Shown here piece after piece: positions 34,916 to 43,722 of a stretch of 63,371 nucleotides of DNA; the stretch's first letter is position 1, and every line of letters starts with the position of its first letter. The stretch covers positions 1 to 63,371 of the forward strand of contig JAFGTT010000001.1 of the NCBI GenBank assembly GCA_016933955.1, read 5' to 3'. Under the pieces are notes generated by a model that was not told the origin of the DNA, did not search any database, and saw nothing but the letters and a program-made list of their open reading frames with translations. The DNA comes from Candidatus Zixiibacteriota bacterium. GTDB lineage: Bacteria > Zixibacteria > MSB-5A5 > GN15 > PGXB01. The position numbers and the translations under genes were made by a program.

Positions 34916-35698
34916 ATGAGGGTTGCCCTGTATCAGAATAATCCGATTTTTGGAGAAACAGAAAAAAATGTTATCTCCGTTCTGGCCGCTGTTGAGAATG
35001 AAGCTTTCGATCTTCTGGTTATACCGGAACTTTTCGCGACCGGCTACCAGTTTAAAAATCGCCAGGAGTTGAAATCATTAGCCGATCAAGTCGGGGATGG
35101 ATATACTTTCAATCGGCTTAAGGACCTTGCGCGATATAAACAGGCTCTGATAGTCTATGGTTTCCCGGAAAGGGATAATGATTACCTGTATAATTCCGCC
35201 TTGGCCATTGCCCCGGATGGGCATTATCATCTCTATCGCAAAACCCATTTATTCGATACCGAGAAAAATGTTTTCGATCCCGGCGATACCGGTTTCAAGG
35301 TATTTCAATATCGAAAATATCGAATCGGAATGATGATCTGTTTTGATTGGCGTTTTCCCGAATCCGCCCGACGGTTGGCTCTGGATGGAGCCCAAATAAT
35401 CTGTCATCCCTCCAACCTGGTACTGCCCCATTGCCCTGATGCCATGATTACCCGCGCCCTGGAAAATAATGTTTTTACCATAACCTGTGATCGGGTCGGT
35501 AGTGAATCTCACTCCGGCACGAAATTGACATTTATTGGCAAATCGCGAATTATTGGCCCCGATGGCCGGATTCTGGGTGAATTGGGAGATACCGAGACCG
35601 CCTTTTTAGCCGCCGGGATTGATCCACAACTCGCTGATAATAAATCGATTACACCTCATAATGAGATATTTGCCGACCGCCGGCCGGAGTATTATTAA
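34916..35698 (+). CDS. Carbon-nitrogen hydrolase (nitrilase superfamily amidase)
   Basis: A 260-aa enzyme with the Glu-Lys-Cys triad: Glu in VIPELFATGY, Lys in YRKTHLFD, Cys in MICFDWRFPE. GGGAG lies 6 nt before the ATG at 34916; ATG 34913 is also possible. Members hydrolyse small amides such as omega-amidase substrates, or deaminated glutathione. It is divergent from smpB, with under 100 bp between the two starts, so the promoters must overlap. Confidence 0.88.
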   Translation: MRVALYQNNPIFGETEKNVISVLAAVENEAFDLLVIPELFATGYQFKNRQELKSLADQVGDGYTFNRLKDLARYKQALIVYGFPERDNDYLYNSALAIAPDGHYHLYRKTHLFDTEKNVFDPGDTGFKVFQYRKYRIGMMICFDWRFPESARRLALDGAQIICHPSNLVLPHCPDAMITRALENNVFTITCDRVGSESHSGTKLTFIGKSRIIGPDGRILGELGDTETAFLAAGIDPQLADNKSITPHNEIFADRRPEYY

Positions 35699-35838
35699 AA
35701 TATCGCCGCCCCGGATTACGAATCCTGTCCGTAATAAGTGTGATTCCCGAAATGTATTTTGATCCTGCCAAATATTTATTAATTAAAATTTCGTGATGCC
35801 GATAACTAATTTAGATGAATTTGCTCTAAAGGCGAAAG

Positions 35839-36240
35839 ATGAGTCTGATGGAAAAGGTAAAAGCGGCCAAAATTCTGGTTATCGATGATGAGCCTCAGGT
35901 GACGGAAATTATCGATGCTTTTCTTACCAATGCCGGACACCAGGTTGTGGTTGATAATATTGCCTCGGCCGGGCTGAAAAAAGCCAGGGCTCTGAAGCCC
36001 GACATCATTCTCCTGGATATCATGATGCCGGATTCCGATGGCTATAGTATTTGTAACGAGCTTAAGCACGATCCCGAAACTTCCCGTATCCCGGTGGTTT
36101 TCCTGACCGGCAAGGATCGCAGCGACGACATGGGCCGCTCTTTCAAAGTCGGCGGCGATATGTTTATCAAGAAGCCGTTTTCCTGCGAGCGTCTGCTGGA
36201 AATCGTCAATATCATTCTGATGTCAACCGGGAAACACTGA
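35839..36240 (+). CDS. Single-domain response regulator
   Basis: A 133-aa CheY-like receiver with no output domain. Acidic pocket DDE (about 17-19), phospho-acceptor Asp in IILLDIMMPDSDG (about 59), Thr in VVFLTGKD and conserved Lys in MFIKKPFS. AAAGG precedes the ATG. No histidine kinase is nearby, so it is an orphan in this window. A hairpin terminator follows at 36320. Confidence 0.92.
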   Translation: MSLMEKVKAAKILVIDDEPQVTEIIDAFLTNAGHQVVVDNIASAGLKKARALKPDIILLDIMMPDSDGYSICNELKHDPETSRIPVVFLTGKDRSDDMGRSFKVGGDMFIKKPFSCERLLEIVNIILMSTGKH

Positions 36241-36319
36241 TCCGATATTTTTCAAACCCAAAATTAAATTTAAAGAGGGCTTGAGAAATCGGTATACCGG
36301 TTTAGTTTTGGCATTGTAT

Positions 36320-36343
36320 CCGCCGCCTTTTGGCGGTTTTTTT
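36320..36343 (+). terminator. Terminator after the response regulator
   Basis: CCGCC (36323-36327), TTTT loop, GGCGG (36332-36336) and a 7-T run. Confidence 0.75.
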
Positions 36344-36472
36344 ATTGGCCTTTTTAATCTATGATGGTTATATAAAACCTACCCGGGGCGGGAATAGGGA
36401 ACCCTATCCCGGATGTTTTTGTAGAAAATATAAATTACGATTCACTAATAATAATTTAAGGAGGGTAGCGCC

Positions 36473-36820
36473 ATGTCCATTTTGAAAAACACTTTCCTGG
36501 CATCGGTTGGTATTTTCAACCTGACCCGGAAAAAGGCCGAGGAAATTATCGATGCCTTGATCAAGGCCGGCGAAATTCCCAAATCCGAACGCAAAGAGGC
36601 GGTCCTGGAATTACTTGATCGGGCGGAAAAAAACTCGGCCAGGTTGAAGGACAAACTTATCAAAGAAAGCGGGACCATACAAACGGAAATGAAAAAAGTC
36701 GGTGGTAAAATCAAAGAAGCCGCTGATAAACTGTCTCAGAAGAAAATTATGGATGAACTGGAGCGCCTGAATAAGAAGATTGATAGTCTGGCGCGAAAGA
36801 TTGAGAAAAAAAACGGCTGA
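36473..36820 (+). CDS. Phasin-like coiled-coil protein
   Basis: A 115-aa, highly charged, almost fully helical protein. The opening LASVGIFNLTRKKAEEIIDALIKAGEI and following heptad-like KDKLIKESG... and ELERLNKKIDSLARKIEKK resemble PhaF/phasin-type granule-associated proteins. AAGGAGG lies 8 nt before the ATG. No polyhydroxyalkanoate synthase is in the window, so a granule role is unproven; a general helical stabiliser is an alternative. Confidence 0.7.
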   Translation: MSILKNTFLASVGIFNLTRKKAEEIIDALIKAGEIPKSERKEAVLELLDRAEKNSARLKDKLIKESGTIQTEMKKVGGKIKEAADKLSQKKIMDELERLNKKIDSLARKIEKKNG

Positions 36821-36935
36821 TAGAAAATCTTGATTTTAATAAAACGGCAGTCTGTTTCCCATTTTTATAATTGTAAATCATTTGCTCTTATAAATTCCTG
36901 TTGGTTAAGAATGATCCCGGTTTTAAATTAGGACA

Positions 36936-37988
36936 ATGGACAAAGTTAATCTGCTGGGTCTGACCGCCGAACAGTTTGAAACGCTGATGATCGAACAGGA
37001 TGAGAAGGCCTTCAAAGGCCGTCAGCTTTTCAAATGGGTTTATAATGAAGCCGAATTCGATTTCGACCGGATGACCGACCTATCCGTAAAACTGCGGAAA
37101 AAACTGCGGGACAACTTCAGGATTGCAGGACCCAAGACCGAAAAAATATCGCGCTCAACTGATGGCACCGAAAAACTTCTTTTCCGGCTGGTCGATAATC
37201 GTTTTATCGAGACTGTTGTCATTCCCGACCGTGATAAAAAAACCGTGTGCATTTCCAGTCAGGTTGGTTGTCCGCTGGGGTGTCGTTTTTGCGCCACCGG
37301 TCAAATGGGCTTTGAACGTAATCTTTCCATCGGTGAAATAGTCGGGCAATTGCTGTTTTTGCGTCAAAGGGATGGCCGGGACGCTTTCCACAACATCGTT
37401 TTCATGGGAATGGGGGAACCCCTGTTGAATTATGAAAATGTCATCGACGCCATCGGAATAATCGCTTCAGAATTGGGCCTGTCTTTCTCCGCCAAAAGAA
37501 TCACTGTCTCCACGGTGGGTATTGTTCCGCAGATCTATTCGCTGGCCGATTCCGACCTCAAGGTCAAGCTGGCCATTTCGCTTCATGCCGCGTCAGATGC
37601 GAAACGCCGGACCCTAATGCCGGTGGCCAAGAAGTATAATCTGGATCAATTGATGAAAGCGGCCAAATATTTCGCGGAGAAAAAGAAGAAGCGCATCACA
37701 TTTGAATATATTCTTTTCAGAGGATTTAACGACAGCCGGGAAGACGCCCTGTCGCTTTCCCGGTTGATTCAAGGAATCCCTTGCAAAATCAATATTCTTG
37801 CATATAATCCGGTAGGTGATTTACCGTATTCACGGCCAGATGATGATGAGGTGGATGAATTCGGGAAAATATTATATCCCCGTGCTCCGGCCGTGACAGT
37901 AAGAAAAAGCCGCGGTCTTGATATTGGGGCGGCCTGCGGCCAGCTGGCAGTGAATGAAAAGAGACAAAACAGGGAGAATAAAGGATGA
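36936..37988 (+). CDS. rlmN: 23S rRNA/tRNA adenine-C2 methyltransferase RlmN (radical SAM)
   Basis: A 350-aa radical SAM enzyme methylating C2 of A2503 in 23S rRNA and A37 in some tRNAs. The CxxxCxxC cluster motif is C112, C116, C119 in GCPLGCRFCATGQMG; the methyl-carrying cysteine is C334 in DIGAACGQL. NIVFMGMGEPLLNY is also typical. Its stop overlaps the start of the next gene by 4 bp (ATGA). Confidence 0.96.
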   Translation: MDKVNLLGLTAEQFETLMIEQDEKAFKGRQLFKWVYNEAEFDFDRMTDLSVKLRKKLRDNFRIAGPKTEKISRSTDGTEKLLFRLVDNRFIETVVIPDRDKKTVCISSQVGCPLGCRFCATGQMGFERNLSIGEIVGQLLFLRQRDGRDAFHNIVFMGMGEPLLNYENVIDAIGIIASELGLSFSAKRITVSTVGIVPQIYSLADSDLKVKLAISLHAASDAKRRTLMPVAKKYNLDQLMKAAKYFAEKKKKRITFEYILFRGFNDSREDALSLSRLIQGIPCKINILAYNPVGDLPYSRPDDDEVDEFGKILYPRAPAVTVRKSRGLDIGAACGQLAVNEKRQNRENKG

Positions 37989-39385
37989 AATCGTTGGGGT
38001 TGGTTTTGCTGGTGATGGTATCGGTTCTTTGCTTTATGGATTTGGCTATCGGCAAGGATTTCGAAGTCGGCCAGGCCGAAATTACCGCAACCGGTTGGGG
38101 GAAACAAAGCCTGGTGGTTGATGTCACCAATCTTGCCCCGGAATATAAATTTATTGTAGCCGAATGCGAACTGAGTTTTGACGATCCCGGGAATCCATCG
38201 GCCCGGTATATAAATAGATCGTTTATAATTGAACCGGGCGGGCCATTCCGGATCGAAGTGCCAATAGAAATACCGGGGAATTTCGGCCAGGGGCTCATTT
38301 ATTTAAACCTGTATGATGTTATCGATACACTTGACCAGCCGCTGGCATCGCAGAAATTCTATTCCCGGGATTTTCAGATTAATATCCCCATCCCGCAGTC
38401 GATACAGCCGATTGTTGAGGCTGGAATACAAATTCCGCCGCTGGCCGATTTGAATGAGATGATCGACAATCAATTTTCGAGGATACTGATTTTATTGCTG
38501 CACCAGGGGAAAACACCAATTCAGATCGCCAAGTTATGCGGCGTCGATGATTACTATGTCAAATATTATATCAGTCAGCTTCAGAGAGAAGGATTTATTA
38601 AGGCCGATGGCAATACCTTTAAACCCGCATTCTCCGTCCTCGACTCGGCCGGTGTGGCTCAAATGATGCCTTATATCAATGAAACCGTCGATGGGCTTTA
38701 CCGGGTGATTTCAGGCAATCTTAGGATTTATGACAGCACCGTGGAAGCCATGGCCCGACAGGGAAGAATAACCTCGGATCATCATAACCTGCTTGAGAGC
38801 GGTTCGGTGCTGTATCACCATCACCCGGTCGTCGAGGGACTTCTGTTATGGGATCTCCTGGGCCGGGATTTTGTCAATGATGGCATCAGGTATATCCTTT
38901 TCAAGAATCCCAATGTCTGGCGGGCCAATATGGGCGAGTTCATGTATCTTGTCCAGGCACCGAAAAATGCCGTGGGCCGGACTTTTTATTATTACCCCGA
39001 TGAGGATAATGGCGAAAGGTTTTTCTGCGGGAAAATCGATCCCGGATTTAAATTCGAAAAAGATCTTCAGGCCCGCCATTACCTGTCACTCAACATGGTA
39101 TTCAATAATAGTTATCCGCCGGTCTATTATTCATATGAAGATATAATCGACCAGGTGCCGCTATCGCTTTTGATGAATGGAGTTACCGATTATGCCGTCA
39201 AACTGAAAAAGGAGATCGACAGGATTTTCCCGCCCGCCGACAGGGATAATACAAGTATGAAGGGGGCTCGTCTCTGGTGCTGGGATATGGTGGTAACCGG
39301 AGTGATGAATCGCCTGGAGGAAAATAATATTCTCAAGCCCGAGGGCTCGGGTATATATATTTTCCAGAATATGGGATCGCAATGA
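37985..39385 (+). CDS. Exported protein with an internal winged-helix-like segment, function unknown
   Basis: A 466-aa protein, translationally coupled to rlmN by a 4-bp overlap. Signal peptide about 1-23 (MKSLGLVLLVMVSVLCFMDLAIG). Residues about 24-140 read as a beta-sandwich. Residues about 155-220 read as a winged helix: FSRILILLLHQGKTPIQIAK, then LCGVDDYYVKYYISQLQREG and FIKADGNTFKP. The rest is alpha/beta with VLYHHHPVVEGLL and many aromatics. A DNA-binding-type fold in an exported protein is unexpected; the helix-turn-helix may serve another purpose or the signal peptide may be a membrane anchor. I cannot assign a family. Confidence 0.7.
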   Translation: MKSLGLVLLVMVSVLCFMDLAIGKDFEVGQAEITATGWGKQSLVVDVTNLAPEYKFIVAECELSFDDPGNPSARYINRSFIIEPGGPFRIEVPIEIPGNFGQGLIYLNLYDVIDTLDQPLASQKFYSRDFQINIPIPQSIQPIVEAGIQIPPLADLNEMIDNQFSRILILLLHQGKTPIQIAKLCGVDDYYVKYYISQLQREGFIKADGNTFKPAFSVLDSAGVAQMMPYINETVDGLYRVISGNLRIYDSTVEAMARQGRITSDHHNLLESGSVLYHHHPVVEGLLLWDLLGRDFVNDGIRYILFKNPNVWRANMGEFMYLVQAPKNAVGRTFYYYPDEDNGERFFCGKIDPGFKFEKDLQARHYLSLNMVFNNSYPPVYYSYEDIIDQVPLSLLMNGVTDYAVKLKKEIDRIFPPADRDNTSMKGARLWCWDMVVTGVMNRLEENNILKPEGSGIYIFQNMGSQ

Positions 39386-39401
39386 TGTGAGGAAAAAAGC
39401 C

Positions 39402-40199
39402 GTGGATAACACCTTAACGACCAAGTCCAAATGGGAGGCCATATGGATGGGTGCCAAATTACCGGTCGTCCAGAAGCCCTTATATGACATTCAAAATAAA
39501 CTCCAGACTCATCTTCCGCATACCCCTGAGCATTCATTAATAGAGATTGGTTGCGCCCCTGGCGGCTGGATGGCGTATTTCCATAAATGCTTTGGCTATC
39601 GCGTGGCGGGTCTGGAGTACGCCGAGGGGGCGGCGGAAGCGACTAAAACCAACATGAAATTGCTTGATATAGAAGCCAGCGTATTTGTACAGGATTTCTT
39701 CACATACGACTGTGAAAAAAACAAATACGACATTGTATTTTCTGCCGGATTTCTTGAGCACTTCCGTGATATGTCCGTCGTCATGAATAGGATCTGCGCG
39801 CTGTCCCGGAAATATGTCGTTACAATGGTACCAAACGTTTTTGGTATTAATGGATTTATCAGCAAGACAATCCGGCCCAGAGTCTATGCCGAACATAATA
39901 CAATTGATATTCCCATATTGAAGACTCTCCATATGGACTGCGGTATGAAAACCTTGTTCTGTGATTATGCGGGAGGAATGAGATTCATCATGCCCGGGGC
40001 GCACCATGAGTATTTTACAAAACATAAGTGTGTGGCAAAAGCCATGAATACTCCGGTGAAAATCGTCAACTATTTATCCGGGCGTCTGAGTCGAATCCAT
40101 GTTTTTACCCCAAGAAGCAAATTGCTTTCGGAGAGTATTCTTTATATAGGAGAAAAGGTAACCGATGGCTTATCCAAAACCGCGGATGAGACACAGTGA
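39402..40199 (+). CDS. Class I SAM-dependent methyltransferase
   Basis: About 265 aa. GTG 39402 is chosen because GAGG lies 9 nt upstream; GTG 39387 is the other option. SAM motif I is LIEIGCAPGGWMAYFHK, motif II LEYAEGA, and motif IV YDIVFSAGFLEHFRD, as in Methyltransf_11/25 enzymes. The substrate is unknown; C-terminal residues with several Cys and His could bind it. It follows the exported protein by 16 bp and likely shares its transcript. Confidence 0.82.
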   Translation: MDNTLTTKSKWEAIWMGAKLPVVQKPLYDIQNKLQTHLPHTPEHSLIEIGCAPGGWMAYFHKCFGYRVAGLEYAEGAAEATKTNMKLLDIEASVFVQDFFTYDCEKNKYDIVFSAGFLEHFRDMSVVMNRICALSRKYVVTMVPNVFGINGFISKTIRPRVYAEHNTIDIPILKTLHMDCGMKTLFCDYAGGMRFIMPGAHHEYFTKHKCVAKAMNTPVKIVNYLSGRLSRIHVFTPRSKLLSESILYIGEKVTDGLSKTADETQ

Positions 40200-40308
40200 A
40201 ATTGCGGGATAATTACTGCGGGGAATTGTCGGCGACAGGGAATTATGGCCGCTTAAAGGAATAATTGACGTAAGGTTCACCGGCAAGACCTGGGTTTTTA
40301 AATAAGAC

Positions 40309-40330
40309 ATCTCTGAAGAGGAGATTTTTT
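40309..40330 (+). promoter_or_regulatory. Short hairpin overlapping the ribosome binding site of the lipoprotein gene
   Basis: ATCTC (40309-40313) can pair with GAGAT (40321-40325), hiding the GAGGAG ribosome binding site (40318-40323) of the gene at 40334; six Ts follow. It could be a weak terminator/attenuator or simply chance. Confidence 0.3.
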
Positions 40331-40333
40331 AAG

Positions 40334-40750
40334 ATGACAAGAATGAGGAAATTGACTGCCTGTCTGATCGTTTTTATCCTGCAAATGGCGATATTTACAG
40401 CCTGCACGGAAAAAAATCCGCCCCGGGATGAAATACCCCGGATCAAAAATACACTGGAACGGTTAAGCCAGGCCATAAAAGACCGTAACCGGGAGGCAAT
40501 TGATTCTCTTCTGATCGTACAGGCCTTGGATCTGGGGTACAGTTCCGAAAAAATTCTTGATGATGTCTATCCGATGACAGATAGCGGCACTTTCTACGCC
40601 TTCGGCAGTAAAAGCTTCATGTACACCAAAGATGTGGGGCGGGTCGATTGCACCATAATGGCCGACAGTACCGATCGAGGGCGGCCGCTGGAAATAACCC
40701 TCGTAAAATTGGGTGAGCAGTGGTATGTGAAGAGGTTCGATCTGAAATAA
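40334..40750 (+). CDS. Small lipoprotein
   Basis: A 138-aa lipoprotein with lipobox FTAC (C24). The mature part begins with a charged helix (IPRIKNTLERLSQAIKDRN) and continues with strands ending LVKLGEQWYVKRFDL, the layout of a cone-shaped NTF2/SnoaL-like or DUF4878-like fold. Function unknown. A shared terminator separates it from the convergent S41 peptidase gene. Confidence 0.7.
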   Translation: MTRMRKLTACLIVFILQMAIFTACTEKNPPRDEIPRIKNTLERLSQAIKDRNREAIDSLLIVQALDLGYSSEKILDDVYPMTDSGTFYAFGSKSFMYTKDVGRVDCTIMADSTDRGRPLEITLVKLGEQWYVKRFDLK

Positions 40751-40777
40751 AAAAGGCGCCCTGCGGGGCGCCCTTTT
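40751..40777. terminator. Bidirectional terminator
   Basis: Stem GGCGCCC (40755-40761) / GGGCGCC (40766-40772) with an A-run before and CTTTT after, between convergent genes. Confidence 0.8.
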
Positions 40778-40789
40778 AAGCTGTTTGGG

Positions 40790-42625
40790 TTATTTAATAA
40801 GGACCGAGCGGTCTTTCGACATGCCCTCGGAAAGAGCCTTGGAATATTCATCCTTGTTCTGAAGAAGCTTGATGGCCTGCAAAACCGAAGGATCGGTTTT
40901 AATAATGATTTCTTCATAAACGCCGCGCTGGCCGTCAATCTTGGCGACAATCTCACGCTTGATGGCCCGTTTGATGTAGTCAAGAGAGTTGTTGAAATCG
41001 GCCTCTTTTTCCTTTTCCACCAGCAATTCAAAATTTTCAAGGGCCGACATGAAGAGGGAATCTTTCTTTTCCTCTTCAACGATTTCTTTCATCTTATCCA
41101 GCGATACCTCAAGGGCCGTCTTATATGTGAAATCTTTTTCTTTAAGGAATTTCCTGAAATCATCCACCATTTTATCAGTTACCTGAAAATCACGGTTAAC
41201 CTCGGGATGACCGGCAAAATACTTGACCGCATAATCAAAAAACATCGATTTGCGTTCAAGGTTAATCTCAATCGGTTCCATAAGCCGCGGCTCATCGACC
41301 TCGATATCCGGTAAAATTCCACCGCCGCCATAGACAATCCGGCCGCCATTGGTGTAATACACTTCTTTTTCAGTTACCTTCATGGTATCGGTACCGGTCG
41401 TATCGGCGGTTTCTTCATCCAGTTCGGCCATTTCATCGTTGACATCCGGTTTTTTCTGGACTTCAGGTTTCTGAATGCAGCGCCCCGAGGGAATATAGTA
41501 TTTGGCCGTGGTCAGCTTCAGGTTGACATCATCTTCGGCCCCGATCGAAAAAATCTGCTGTACCAGTCCTTTTCCGTAAGTTGGATGTCCCATGATTATT
41601 CCGCGGTCCCAATCCTGAATGGCCCCGGCCACGATTTCTGATGCGGAGGCGGTACCCTCGTCAACCAGAATAACCAGCGGTTTATCGGGCAAAAGCGGCA
41701 TACGACGGGAATACAGGCGCCGTTCGCTATCGGAGAATTGGCCGCGTGTGTAAACCACAAGTTTTCCCTCGCCCAGAAACAACTCGGCCGTCTGGACCGC
41801 CTGCTGAAGTAGTCCGCCGCCATTGGAGCGAAGGTCAAAAATCAAAGATTCTATATTGCGGGATTTAAGTTCATTAATTGCGTCGGTCAGTTCGTTGGTG
41901 GTTTCTTCCGCAAAACGGGAGAGACGGATATAGCCGATATTGCTACCGTCGATCACTCCATAATAATTAACCGATTTCAGCTCGATAACAGCCCGTTCAA
42001 CATCAAAATCAAGCGGCTCGGCCAAACCCTCACGATTGATGGTTAAGCTGACCGAGGTTCCGGCCGTGCCCCGCATCAGCTTGGCGGCATCGGAAGTGGT
42101 CATTTTGTATGTCGATTTGCCATCAATGGCAATAATCTGGTCACCGGAACGAAGTCCTTTTTTATAGGCCGGAGTACCCTCCATGGGCGTAACCACGGTA
42201 ATATAGTCATCCCGGGAATCGATTTCCATCCCCAGACCTTCGTACTTCCCCTGGGTACTCTCCATAAGTCGATCATATGACTGGCGTTCCATTAAAACCG
42301 AGAAGCGGTCGAGTTTCTGGAGCATGCCCTTTATGCCGGCATTGATCAACTCCCTGGTATCGATTTCTTCCATATAGCGGTTTTTAATATCATAGACCGT
42401 TTGGTTGAATTTCTTTATTTCCTTGAACAGGGTTTCTCTTGATTCCGTCTGGTCGGTTTCGCCGGCAGTCGCTTCGGAAGGTTCCTCGAGGTTAATATGA
42501 ACGGTATCGGCCAGATAGATGACCTGTGATTCCGGTCGCTCGACGGCTTCACCGGAGCCGACCGCCCAGATAAGACCCATTAAGAAAGCCGTCAGGGAAA
42601 GTATCATCAGTGTGAAGGATCTCAT
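40790..42625 (-). CDS. S41 family C-terminal processing peptidase (Ctp/Prc-like)
   Basis: A 611-aa exported or membrane-anchored protease. Signal/anchor at 1-25; PDZ domain about 125-205 (YEGLGMEIDSRDDYITVVTP, KKGLRSGDQIIAIDGK). Catalytic domain about 210-360 with S327 (DEGTASASEIVAGA) and K352 (HPTYGKGLVQ), exactly 25 residues apart as in CtpA proteases. A long C-terminal helical region (about 450-611), rich in Lys/Glu, is larger than in minimal Ctp enzymes. AGGAGG lies about 8 nt before the ATG; promoter candidate at 42659-42686. Confidence 0.93.
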   Translation of the reverse strand: MRSFTLMILSLTAFLMGLIWAVGSGEAVERPESQVIYLADTVHINLEEPSEATAGETDQTESRETLFKEIKKFNQTVYDIKNRYMEEIDTRELINAGIKGMLQKLDRFSVLMERQSYDRLMESTQGKYEGLGMEIDSRDDYITVVTPMEGTPAYKKGLRSGDQIIAIDGKSTYKMTTSDAAKLMRGTAGTSVSLTINREGLAEPLDFDVERAVIELKSVNYYGVIDGSNIGYIRLSRFAEETTNELTDAINELKSRNIESLIFDLRSNGGGLLQQAVQTAELFLGEGKLVVYTRGQFSDSERRLYSRRMPLLPDKPLVILVDEGTASASEIVAGAIQDWDRGIIMGHPTYGKGLVQQIFSIGAEDDVNLKLTTAKYYIPSGRCIQKPEVQKKPDVNDEMAELDEETADTTGTDTMKVTEKEVYYTNGGRIVYGGGGILPDIEVDEPRLMEPIEINLERKSMFFDYAVKYFAGHPEVNRDFQVTDKMVDDFRKFLKEKDFTYKTALEVSLDKMKEIVEEEKKDSLFMSALENFELLVEKEKEADFNNSLDYIKRAIKREIVAKIDGQRGVYEEIIIKTDPSVLQAIKLLQNKDEYSKALSEGMSKDRSVLIK

Positions 42626-42658
42626 TATTATGCCCTCCTAAGCATATGTCAAAAAGAT

Positions 42659-42686
42659 AATCTATTCTATTTACATCCATTGTCAA
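42659..42686 (-). promoter_or_regulatory. Candidate promoter for the S41 peptidase gene
   Basis: On the minus strand TTGACA (42686-42681), 16-bp spacer, TAGATT (42664-42659), about 35 bp before the ATG at 42625. Confidence 0.4.
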
Positions 42687-43034
42687 GCAAGTTAAGAACC
42701 GGACAATACTCTCACCTGCCGGTTTTTAAACAGTAATTGACCAATTAAGGTTTCAATTTACCCTTCAGCAGTTTTACGCAAATCATAACTGACTGGCCTA
42801 TAAATAATTATATAATCGGCAAGAAAATTAGCTGACCGCTGACAACCATGATTAATAATAAGATTCCCCATCCTGCCGTAACTCGATGTAGGTTACTATA
42901 AAGCGATGTAATATGCAGTGTTGTGCAGGTTTTTTGTTCATGTTTCATACACGATGGCATCATTATATTGGCTTCCAAAGTTGACTTTGGTTGATATGAG
43001 GGCTATCTTGGCAATTCCATTGGTTCGGCAGATT
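42687..43034. other. AT-rich divergent intergenic region
   Basis: Apart from the promoter candidates no gene is supported. An open frame joined to the HAD gene (from 42918) adds 39 residues unlike any HAD protein and is not used. Confidence 0.4.
42789..42816 (+). promoter_or_regulatory. Candidate promoter upstream of the HAD-ogt-aminopeptidase operon
   Basis: CTGACT (42789-42794), 16-bp spacer, perfect TATAAT (42811-42816). It implies a leader of about 210 nt if it drives the gene at 43035. Confidence 0.35.
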
Positions 43035-43709
43035 ATGAATAATGAGGTACAATCCTTGACATTTGGTTGCATAAAAAACCTGATTTTTGACCTTGATGGA
43101 ACCCTGATTGATTCCTCCCGCGGGGTTGTGGAAGCCACCAATTATGCCTTGGAGCAAATAGGCGCTCAACGCCGTTCCCCGGAGGAAATCATACCTTTTA
43201 TAGGCTATCCGCTGGAAACCATGTTTCGGAAATTCTCGCATAAATCATTTTCGGAATTCTGGCGATATTTCCAGGAAAAGGCCCGGCGAGTGATTGTGGA
43301 ATCGACTGTACCTCTTGATGGAGCCGACCGGACAGTCAGGGAACTATATAAACAAGGTTACCGGATGTCTATTGGAACCACCAAAATTAGAGTCCATATT
43401 GAGAAAATTTTGAATAAATTAAACTGGCGGGAATATTTCATCTGCTATGCCGGAGCCGATGATGTTACCTCGGTCAAACCTGCCCCCGAAGTCTTTATCA
43501 AATTACTGGATTTAATGAAAGCCGAAACGGATAACACTCTGGTGATCGGCGATACGGCCAACGATGTTATTGCGGCTCGCCGGGCATCATTGCCGGTGGT
43601 GGCGGTAAAATCGTTATTCGGCCGCGATGGCGAACTTGAGGTCAGCAAACCGGATATGATAATTTCACGAGTCGATGATATTCTGGAAATACTTGACAGA
43701 CAGGAATGA
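43035..43709 (+). CDS. HAD-superfamily phosphatase (phosphoglycolate phosphatase-like)
   Basis: About 224 aa. Motif I FDLDGTLID, with Asp nucleophile and acid/base Asp; motif II Ser/Thr in SIGTTKIR; motif III Lys in SVKPAPEVF; motif IV VIGDTANDVIAARRA. A helical cap lies between motifs I and II. ATG 43035 has a weak ribosome binding site; TTG 43056, preceded by GAGG at 8 nt, is a real alternative start. It begins a three-gene run with ogt (13-bp gap) and the M29 aminopeptidase. Confidence 0.87.
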   Translation: MNNEVQSLTFGCIKNLIFDLDGTLIDSSRGVVEATNYALEQIGAQRRSPEEIIPFIGYPLETMFRKFSHKSFSEFWRYFQEKARRVIVESTVPLDGADRTVRELYKQGYRMSIGTTKIRVHIEKILNKLNWREYFICYAGADDVTSVKPAPEVFIKLLDLMKAETDNTLVIGDTANDVIAARRASLPVVAVKSLFGRDGELEVSKPDMIISRVDDILEILDRQE

Positions 43710-43722
43710 GGTTGGCTGAGGC

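Noticed and set aside
42918-43034. Extended N terminus for the HAD phosphatase
   Set aside because: The extra 39 residues do not look like a HAD protein, the extended start has no ribosome binding site, and motif I follows soon after the internal starts.
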